NCBI GenBank assembly: GCA_018971625.1
Contig: JAGXAJ010000012.1
Coordinates: 1-64,000 of the forward strand
Reading direction: 5' to 3'
Source: Pseudomonadota bacterium
GTDB lineage: Bacteria; Pseudomonadota; Alphaproteobacteria; Rhizobiales; Xanthobacteraceae
Length of the DNA: 64,000 bases
Shown piece after piece: positions 57,724 through 64,000 of this stretch. The number at the start of each line of letters is the position of its first letter. The stretch's first letter is position 1. Below the pieces are notes generated by a model that saw nothing but the letters and a program-made list of their open reading frames with translations, was not told the DNA's origin and made no database searches. Position numbers and translations under genes: made by a program.

Positions 57724-58740
57724 TCAGCGGATCGGCGGCGCGTACTGGATTCCGCCCTTGTTCCAGAGCTGGTTGAGCCCGCGCGCGATCCCGAGCTTGG
57801 AGCCGGCGCCGACATTGCGGTCGAACATCTCGCCATAATTGCCTTCGGCCTTTATGATCCGCGATACCCAGTCCTTGGTGACGCCAAGCTGCTCACCGAG
57901 GTTCCCGTCCGTACCGAACACGCGCTTGAGTTCGGGTTTGTCTGATTTCGCCATATCGTCGACGTTCCTCTGGGTGATGCCGAGTTCTTCCGCGTCGATC
58001 ATCGCGAACAGTACCCATTTCACCAGATCGAACCACTGATCGTCACCATGGCGCACCATCGGGCCGAGCGGCTCCTTCGAGATTACCTCGGGCAGCACGA
58101 CGTGATCGGCGGGATTGGCGAGTTTGAGGCGTTCGGCGTAAAGCTGGGAAACGTCAGAGGTGAAGACGTCGCAACGGCCTGACTCGTAGGCCTTCACCGT
58201 TTCGTCGGCGCTGCCGAAGGCGATCACCTCATATTTCATGTTGTTGCTCTTGAAGTAGTCGGCGAGGTTCTGCTCGGTGGTGGTGCCGGTCTGCACGCAA
58301 ATCGAAGCGCTGTTCAGTTCCAGCGCCGAATTAACCTTCAGCGACTTCTTCACCAGGAAGCCCTGGCCGTCATAATAGGTCACGCCGGTGAAGTTGGCGC
58401 CGAGCGAGGTATCGCGAGAAAGCGTCCAGGTGGTGTTTCGCGAGAGCACGTCGATCTCACCGGATTGCAACGCCGTGAAGCGATCCTTGGCCGACAAAGG
58501 CACGAATTTGACCTTGCTGGGGTCGTTGAAGATCGCGGCCGCGATCGCGCGGCAGACATCGACGTCGATCCCGGTCCAGTTACCCTTGTCGTCCGGCGAC
58601 GAGAATCCCGGCAGGCCCTGGCTGACGCCACAGGACAGAATGCCGCGGTCGGTGACCGTCTTGAGCGTTTGCGCGCTCGCCATTTGCGTCGAAAGACCGA
58701 CGGAGAGAGCAAGAATAAAGACCAAGGATACGCGTTTCAT
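57724..58740 (-). CDS. aapJ: General L-amino-acid ABC transporter binding protein AapJ
   Basis: A 338-residue periplasmic binding protein. A signal peptide (SLVFILALSVGLSTQMASAQ) is followed by the solute-binding fold: DRGILSCGVSQGLPGFSSPD, GNWTGIDVDVCRAIAAAIF and SICVQTGTTTEQNLADYF. It supplies broad-range L-amino acids to AapQMP. Start at ATG 58740. First gene of the operon. Confidence 0.95.
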   Translation of the reverse strand: MKRVSLVFILALSVGLSTQMASAQTLKTVTDRGILSCGVSQGLPGFSSPDDKGNWTGIDVDVCRAIAAAIFNDPSKVKFVPLSAKDRFTALQSGEIDVLSRNTTWTLSRDTSLGANFTGVTYYDGQGFLVKKSLKVNSALELNSASICVQTGTTTEQNLADYFKSNNMKYEVIAFGSADETVKAYESGRCDVFTSDVSQLYAERLKLANPADHVVLPEVISKEPLGPMVRHGDDQWFDLVKWVLFAMIDAEELGITQRNVDDMAKSDKPELKRVFGTDGNLGEQLGVTKDWVSRIIKAEGNYGEMFDRNVGAGSKLGIARGLNQLWNKGGIQYAPPIR

Positions 58741-58950
58741 GGCAAAGCCTTTCAAGGATCGTCCGGGAACGTTTGCTTTATCGTCACATGCGGCGACGGG
58801 CCAGCCTCAATGATCCACCTGCTGCAGATGCCATCCGGCAGACCGGGTGGCACGCAACTCAGTCAAGCGATGAATCCCGGTCGCGGCAGGCCCCTCAACA
58901 TGCGGCGACGGAATAGCAGGCACGCATCACAGAACGACTGGTGCGCCGGG

Positions 58951-59271
58951 TCAAGGGGTTGACGGCCGAGTTCTGTGTCCGGTTGTGAACGAACGCAACC
59001 TGAGCCCGCCTTCTGACGGCTTATCCAACCAAATCTCCCGTGCGACGAAAAGGTCTTTGAAGGCGGACACATAAGCCTTGCGGACCGCGCTGAAGTGCAA
59101 CGCCGAGTCCGCACCGGTGACGTCGAAACCGGCCGCACGGCGCAGAATTGTTTCGCCCAACTGCCTGTTGGCGATAATTTCACCGTGACCGGGACCGCCA
59201 GATCGGCGCGCGGTCAAACGCCATCCGGGAATAAAATGACCCAGGACGGCCGCAACTGGCTCCGCCAGCAA
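58951..59271 (-). CDS. Possible hypothetical protein or decayed gene end
   Basis: A frame with no ATG, beginning at TTG 59271 and reading ALHFSAVRKAYVSAFKDLFV near its middle, then LRLRSFTTGHRTRPSTP. The carboxyl two-thirds looks like genuine protein, but I see no ribosome-binding site and no family. It is probably the carboxyl remnant of a longer gene, or it uses an unusual start. The rest of 58741-59388 shows nothing else. Confidence 0.3.
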   Translation of the reverse strand: MLAEPVAAVLGHFIPGWRLTARRSGGPGHGEIIANRQLGETILRRAAGFDVTGADSALHFSAVRKAYVSAFKDLFVAREIWLDKPSEGGLRLRSFTTGHRTRPSTP

Positions 59272-59388
59272 CCTCGTACCCGCACGTCAGACCCTCGATT
59301 TTGGGAACACTCCGGCAAACAAAGTGATTGATCCATCGTCGCTCGACGAGCGCGTGATCCTTTGACTCAAATTCGGACGCGGAAATCA

Positions 59389-61170
59389 ATGGGAAGTCTG
59401 GTTCTTCTCGATCTGATGGGGGGCGTTGCCCTGTTGCTGTGGGGCCTGCATATGGTCCACAGCGGAATCCTGCGCGCGTTCGGTCCCGACCTTCGCTCGC
59501 TGCTGGCGAAAGCGTTGAAGAACCGCTTCGCAGCGTTCGCTGCAGGAATCGGGCTGACGGCACTGCTGCAAAGCAGTACGGCGACCGCCTTGATCGCGAG
59601 TTCGTTCACGGCCGATGGCCTGGTCAGTCTGGTCCCCGCGCTCGCGATCATGCTTGGCGCCAATGTGGGCACCACGTTGATCGTACAAGTGCTGTCATTC
59701 AATGTCGCGGCGGTTGCGCCGGTCCTGTTCGTCATCGGCCTTGCGGCCTTTCGCAGCGGCGCTCGTTCGTGGATCAAGGATGTTGGCCGGGTCTCGATCG
59801 GTCTCGGGTTGATGCTGCTCGCACTGCATATCCTGCTCGATACGCTGGCTCCGGCGGAGAATGCGCCGGGCATGCGCGTGTTCCTGAACGCGATCACCGG
59901 CGATCCCGCGCTCTGCATCGCCATCGGTGCTATCGTTACCTGGGCGGTGCATTCCAGCGTCGCCAGCGTGCTTCTGGTGATGTCGCTGGCCTATGCGCAT
60001 TTCATCTCGCCCTTCGCAGCGCTAGCGCTTGTGCTTGGCGCCAATCTCGGCAGCGCGATCAACCCGGTATTCGAGGGCGCGCACCGCAATAACCCCGCCA
60101 GCTATCGCCTGCCGGTCGGCAATCTGGTCAACCGGCTGGTCGGCGTGTTGCTGGTCGCACCCTTCCTGCGGCCGATTGCCGACTTGTTGCAGAACTGGCA
60201 GCCAGATCTGGCAAAGATGACGGCGGAATTTCACACCATCTTCAATATCGCAACCGCGATCCTCTTCATCGGGCTGCTCGACAGCATGGCCGGCCTGCTG
60301 AAAAAACTGCTGCCGAGCCGGATCCAGGAAGTCGACCCGTCGCGGCCTCGCTATCTTGACGACAGCGCGCTCGAGACCCCGTCGCTTGCGCTGGCGGATG
60401 CCGCGCGCGAAACCCTGCATATGGGGGATCTTGTCGAGGTGATGCTGCGCCAGGTGATGGCGGCGATGATGACCAACGACCGCACCCTCGCCGACCGGAT
60501 TTCCAGGATGGACAACAGCATCGATAGCCTCGACGAGGCGATCAAGCTCTATATGACCAAGCTGACGCGCGGCAGCCTCGACGAGCGCGAGGGCAAACGA
60601 GCGATGGAGATCATCTCCTTCACCATCAACCTCGAGCATATCGGCGACATCATCGACAAGAACCTGAGCGAACTGGCGACCAAGAAGATCAAGCGGCGCT
60701 TCGAGTTTTCGCCCGAAGGCGCCGAGGAATTATTGGCGTTCCACAAGCGCACGATGGATTCGTTGCGGATCGCATTCGGCGTCTTCATGTCGGGCGACGT
60801 CAACGAAGCGCGCAAGCTCCTGGCGGAGAAAGCGCTCCTGCGCAACGCCGAGATCGCCGCCACCGAGCGCCACCTTGACCGGTTGCGGGAAGGCCGACCC
60901 GAGACGATCGAGACCACGTCGCTGCACCTCGACGTGCTGCGCGACCTCAGGCGGATTCATTCGCATATTTGTTCGGTCGCTTACCCCGTGCTCGACACGG
61001 CAGGCGAACCGCCGACGCACCAGAACGCCGAGAACGATCCGGCCGCGCTGCCCATCGACCTTTCCGGCAAGGCGAGAACCGAATCGCGCCGGGAAAGCCT
61101 GCCCCCTCCTGCAAGGCGCGCCTTGCCAACCGTATTTAGCTCGCGGGTGATAACCTCCCGTTCACCATGA
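59389..61170 (+). CDS. Na/Pi cotransporter family protein with PhoU-like domain
   Basis: A 593-residue protein. The amino half has the two inverted Na/Pi-cotransporter repeats with their QSS-type motifs, GLTALLQSSTATALIASSF and VTWAVHSSVASVLLVMS, and GANVGTT / GANLGSAINP. The carboxyl half (about 340-560) is helical and PhoU-like. Members import phosphate or, as in related YjbB, export it. The last 30 residues are Arg/Ser-rich. The ATG at 59389 is preferred; one nine codons upstream is possible. Confidence 0.92.
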   Translation: MGSLVLLDLMGGVALLLWGLHMVHSGILRAFGPDLRSLLAKALKNRFAAFAAGIGLTALLQSSTATALIASSFTADGLVSLVPALAIMLGANVGTTLIVQVLSFNVAAVAPVLFVIGLAAFRSGARSWIKDVGRVSIGLGLMLLALHILLDTLAPAENAPGMRVFLNAITGDPALCIAIGAIVTWAVHSSVASVLLVMSLAYAHFISPFAALALVLGANLGSAINPVFEGAHRNNPASYRLPVGNLVNRLVGVLLVAPFLRPIADLLQNWQPDLAKMTAEFHTIFNIATAILFIGLLDSMAGLLKKLLPSRIQEVDPSRPRYLDDSALETPSLALADAARETLHMGDLVEVMLRQVMAAMMTNDRTLADRISRMDNSIDSLDEAIKLYMTKLTRGSLDEREGKRAMEIISFTINLEHIGDIIDKNLSELATKKIKRRFEFSPEGAEELLAFHKRTMDSLRIAFGVFMSGDVNEARKLLAEKALLRNAEIAATERHLDRLREGRPETIETTSLHLDVLRDLRRIHSHICSVAYPVLDTAGEPPTHQNAENDPAALPIDLSGKARTESRRESLPPPARRALPTVFSSRVITSRSP

Positions 61171-61309
61171 GAGGAAATCCCGGGTCTTGCCATCCGCAAA
61201 CTCCGGCGGCCGCAAGGCACCTTATACCTTTGCAATCTAGTGATGCTGGAAGGCAAGGCTGCCACTACCTGCAGTCCCCGCGTTGCCTGCGTAAACTGTA
61301 GTAAAGCGT

Positions 61310-62092
61310 ATGTATACCGCGCGTATTATCGTCCTGATCATCGCGCTCGGCGCCGGCGGCATTGCCGCATTTCTCGCGAGCGGGTCCAACAACAGTAAAC
61401 CGGCCGACGTACCGGTCGCCCAACTGCAAACCGTTGATGTTCTCGTCGCCAAATCCGACATCGGCCTCGGCCAGTCGGTCAGGCCCGAAGACCTGCAGTG
61501 GCAGGCCTGGCCCGCGGCGACCGCCAGCAACACCTTCATCCGTCGCGGGGACCGGCCCGATGCGACGACCCAGATCGTCGGCGAAATCGCGCGCATCCCC
61601 TTCATCGCGGGCGAGCCGATCCGCGAGCAGAAGCTGGTGAAGGCGGATGGATCGGGCTTCATGGCCGCGATCCTGCCCTCCGGCATGCGCGCCGTCTCGA
61701 CCGAAATCTCGCCGGAAACCGGCGCCGGCGGCTTTATCCTGCCCAATGACCGGGTCGACGTGATTCTTTCCAAACGCGAAAAGAGCGCGGCCGACACGGT
61801 CAACTCGGAAATCATCCTGAGCAACATCCGCGTGCTGGCGATCGACCAGGCGCCAAAGGAAAAAGACGGCCAGAACGCCGTGGTTGGCAAGACCGTGACG
61901 CTGGAACTGAAGCCGGAGCAGGCCGAGGCGCTCGCCCGCGCGCGTCAGAGCGGCACACTGTCACTGGCGCTGCGCAGCATCGCTGACGTCAACATCGTTG
62001 AGAGCAACTCCGACGACCAGGTCCGACGGCGCGGCGACAGCGTCAATGTGGTTCGCTACGGCGTATCCACCCAGACGACGATACAGAAGTGA
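61310..62092 (+). CDS. cpaB: Flp pilus assembly protein CpaB
   Basis: A 260-residue protein: an amino-terminal anchor (IIVLIIALGAGGIAAFLAS), then a SAF domain (VDVLVAKSDIGLGQSVRPED, IARIPFIAGEPIREQKLV) and the RcpC/CpaB carboxyl domain (LPNDRVDVILSKREK). CpaB aids secretin function in Tad/Flp pilus export. First gene of cpaB-cpaC-cpaD in the window; the prepilin and prepilin peptidase genes are not upstream here. Confidence 0.94.
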   Translation: MYTARIIVLIIALGAGGIAAFLASGSNNSKPADVPVAQLQTVDVLVAKSDIGLGQSVRPEDLQWQAWPAATASNTFIRRGDRPDATTQIVGEIARIPFIAGEPIREQKLVKADGSGFMAAILPSGMRAVSTEISPETGAGGFILPNDRVDVILSKREKSAADTVNSEIILSNIRVLAIDQAPKEKDGQNAVVGKTVTLELKPEQAEALARARQSGTLSLALRSIADVNIVESNSDDQVRRRGDSVNVVRYGVSTQTTIQK

Positions 62093-62128
62093 TCAAGACG
62101 ACACAGAAGTGACCAGAGGACGATTGAC

Positions 62129-63586
62129 ATGATATCCGGGGAGAGACGGCCAACTATGCGGGCGTTGATGGTTCACGCCCTGTCATTTTCGGCGATCGCG
62201 GCGCTGACGCTCAATCCCGTGCTCCCCGCCCTGAGCCCGGTCGCCGCGGCCGACCATGCATCGATCGCCAGCGGACAGTCGCATTTCCTGGCGCTCGGAA
62301 TTGGCAAGTCGGTCGTCATCGATCTGCCGCGTGACGTAAAGGATGTGCTGGTCGCCGATCCCAAGATCGCCAACGCGGTCATCCGTTCCGAACAGCGGGC
62401 CTACATCATCGGCGCGGCCGTCGGTCAGACCAATGTCGTGTTTTTCGACTCGTCCGGCCAGCAGATTGCCGCCTATGATATCGCCGTCAAGCGTGACCTC
62501 AACGGCGTGCGCGCCGCGCTGCGGCAGGCGATGCCGAACTCCAATGTCCAGATCGAAGGCGTCGGCGACGGGGTGATGCTGACCGGCACGGTCGCCACCC
62601 CTATCGAGGCCCAACAGGCCGGCGACCTCGCCGCCCGGCTTACCGGTGGGGCAGACAAGGTCGTCAATTCGATCGTGGTGCGCGGCAAGGACCAGGTGAT
62701 GCTGAAGGTCACGGTCGCCGAGGTGGCGCGCTCGATCATCAAGCAGATGGGCATCGATCTCTCTGCCAGCCTGAACGTCGGCAACTCGGTCGTAACCTTC
62801 AACAACAACAACCCGTTCACCGCCAACAACGCACCGCTCGTCCCTGGCAACGCCCTCGCCGCGGCGCTCGGCACGAACCCTTCCGTCAAGGCGACGATGC
62901 GGGCGATGGAAAGCGCCGGTATCGTGCGGACGCTGGCCGAACCGAATTTGACGGCGATCTCGGGCGAATCCGCAACCTTTGTGGAAGGCGGCGAATTTCC
63001 GATCCCGACCGGCGTGACCTGCCAGACCACGACCGGGGGCGCGATTGGAAATTGCATTCAGACGGTCAGCTTCAAGAAATTCGGCATCTCGCTCAATTTC
63101 ACGCCGGTGGTGCTGACCGAAGGGCGGATCAGCCTGCATGTGATGACCGAAGTGTCGGAGGTCTCCAACGACAATGCCTTGCAGGGTGGCGTTGGCGGAA
63201 CGACGATTCCTTCGATCAAGACCCGCCGCGCGGAAACCACGCTCGAGATTCCCTCGGGCGGCTCGATGGCGATGGCCGGCTTGATCCAGCAGCAGACCAA
63301 GCAGGCCGTCAACGGATTGCCGGGCCTCGACTCATTGCCGGTTCTCGGTGCCCTGTTCCGCAGCCAGGATTTCATCAACAACCAGACCGAGCTGATGGTG
63401 ATCGTGACGCCCTATATCGTCCGCGCGGTCGCCCAAAAGGAATTGTCGCGCCCCGACGACGGATTTGCGCCCGCCTCCGACTCTCAGTCGGCGCTGCTGG
63501 CCAGCATCAACCGGATCTACGGCATTTCTGGTCGCATCGCCCCGATCGGAGATTATCAGGACAACTTTGGCTTCATCACCGATTGA
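62129..63586 (+). CDS. cpaC: Flp/Tad pilus secretin CpaC
   Basis: A 485-residue outer-membrane secretin. A signal peptide (to VAAADHA) is followed by the pilus-assembly amino domain (SVVIDLPRDVKDVLVADPKI), a BON-like domain and the secretin domain (RTLAEPNLTAISGESATFVE, LPVLGALFRSQDFINNQTEL). It forms the pore for the adhesive Flp pilus. GAGGACGATTGAC precedes the start at 62129. Lies 36 bases after cpaB. Confidence 0.95.
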   Translation: MISGERRPTMRALMVHALSFSAIAALTLNPVLPALSPVAAADHASIASGQSHFLALGIGKSVVIDLPRDVKDVLVADPKIANAVIRSEQRAYIIGAAVGQTNVVFFDSSGQQIAAYDIAVKRDLNGVRAALRQAMPNSNVQIEGVGDGVMLTGTVATPIEAQQAGDLAARLTGGADKVVNSIVVRGKDQVMLKVTVAEVARSIIKQMGIDLSASLNVGNSVVTFNNNNPFTANNAPLVPGNALAAALGTNPSVKATMRAMESAGIVRTLAEPNLTAISGESATFVEGGEFPIPTGVTCQTTTGGAIGNCIQTVSFKKFGISLNFTPVVLTEGRISLHVMTEVSEVSNDNALQGGVGGTTIPSIKTRRAETTLEIPSGGSMAMAGLIQQQTKQAVNGLPGLDSLPVLGALFRSQDFINNQTELMVIVTPYIVRAVAQKELSRPDDGFAPASDSQSALLASINRIYGISGRIAPIGDYQDNFGFITD

Positions 63587-63623
63587 ACGAACTGCCCGAC
63601 TGATGCATTGCGCGAGGCAAAAA

Positions 63624-64000
63624 ATGACGACAACCAGATTACCCGCGGGTGGCAATCGGCCCCTGCTTCTGCTCGCCGCGCTTGTCGGCCTTTCGATGAC
63701 ATTGGGCGCGTGCCAGGAAACGGAAAGAGAACTGGTGATGGCGAGCACGCCCGACGACTATCGCTTCCGCCATCCGATAGCGATCCAGGAAGCCAATCAG
63801 TCGGCGGTCATCTTCGTCGGTCACGCGCGCGGCGGTCTCTCGGCCGACCAGCGTTCCACCGTATTGGGTGTCGCGCAAGCCTGGCGGCGCGAGGCAACCG
63901 GCGCGATCAGCGCCGACGTGCCGGTCGATACCCCGAACGCCGCCGCCGCGGCCGATGCATTTCAGGCAGCGAGATCGCTACTCGTCGCCGCCGGGGTGCC
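63624..64000 (+). CDS. cpaD: Flp pilus lipoprotein CpaD, N-terminal part (runs off window)
   Basis: The first 125 residues of a lipoprotein. A hydrophobic leader (LLLLAALVGLSMTLGAC) ends in a lipobox Cys at residue 30. STPDDYRFRHPIAIQEANQS is the CpaD signature. The start at ATG 63624 follows GAGG eight bases upstream. It lies 37 bases after cpaC. Confidence 0.92.
   Translation, partial: MTTTRLPAGGNRPLLLLAALVGLSMTLGACQETERELVMASTPDDYRFRHPIAIQEANQSAVIFVGHARGGLSADQRSTVLGVAQAWRREATGAISADVPVDTPNAAAAADAFQAARSLLVAAGV

Overview
The window is a contiguous piece of an alphaproteobacterial chromosome with GC-rich coding DNA. Gene content and order (dusB-ntrB-ntrC-ntrY, fused ispDF, popZ, the aerobic cob pathway with bluB, aapJQMP, cpaBCD) and dispersed repeats of a type I associate with Bradyrhizobium and Rhodopseudomonas point to Bradyrhizobium or a close relative. 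This assignment is inferred from family knowledge, not from a database search.

Layout. 0-16 kb is conserved housekeeping: the start of ntrY, ntrC, ntrB and dusB on the minus strand; ispDF and cinA on plus; lipA, a truncated P-loop remnant and a coq10-like gene on minus; a methylpurine glycosylase gene; a repeat-filled gap; then valS, popZ, tolC and an isoaspartyl methyltransferase. 16-20 kb begins with tRNA-Asn and carries small lineage-specific genes: a Cys-rich protein, a ribbon-helix-helix regulator with palindromic sites at its own start, a 59-aa reading frame and a possible small gene broken by a 17-bp tandem duplication.

20-49 kb is the centre of the window, a nearly complete aerobic cobalamin locus. 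It comprises bluB, cobF, cobC, cobS, cobU and cobT (minus); a CobZ/TcuA-like flavoprotein; cobD, cbiB, cobQ and cobO; then DUF1636-cobW-cobN-cobH-cobI-cobJ-(cobK antisense)-cobL-cobE-cobM-cobB-cobA (plus). After it come a TonB-dependent receptor, a PepSY membrane protein and a NiCoT nickel/cobalt permease. Four cobalamin riboswitches can be read directly: upstream of cobT, DUF1636-cobW, the receptor and the permease. cobG is absent between cobN and cobH, and the CobZ-like flavoprotein is the obvious substitute within the locus. The cob genes are tightly packed, with 4-bp start/stop overlaps, convergent 3' overlaps and a cobK/cobL pair whose start codons share two bases.

49-51 kb is a 1.8-kb decayed element between 41-bp direct repeats that duplicate the 3' half of tRNA-Cys. 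It holds a frameshifted DUF6471-like gene, a two-TM membrane protein and the C-terminal end of a tyrosine recombinase. 51-64 kb holds an FUSC-family membrane protein, a DTW-domain protein, a cysteine synthase, the aapJQMP amino-acid transporter, a Na/Pi cotransporter-like protein and the start of a Flp/Tad pilus operon (cpaB, cpaC, and cpaD cut by the window end).

Three copies of a roughly 100-130-bp palindromic repeat lie at gene 3' ends. In three cases the neighbouring gene stops exactly at the repeat edge. I found no CRISPR array, rRNA or intact insertion sequence.
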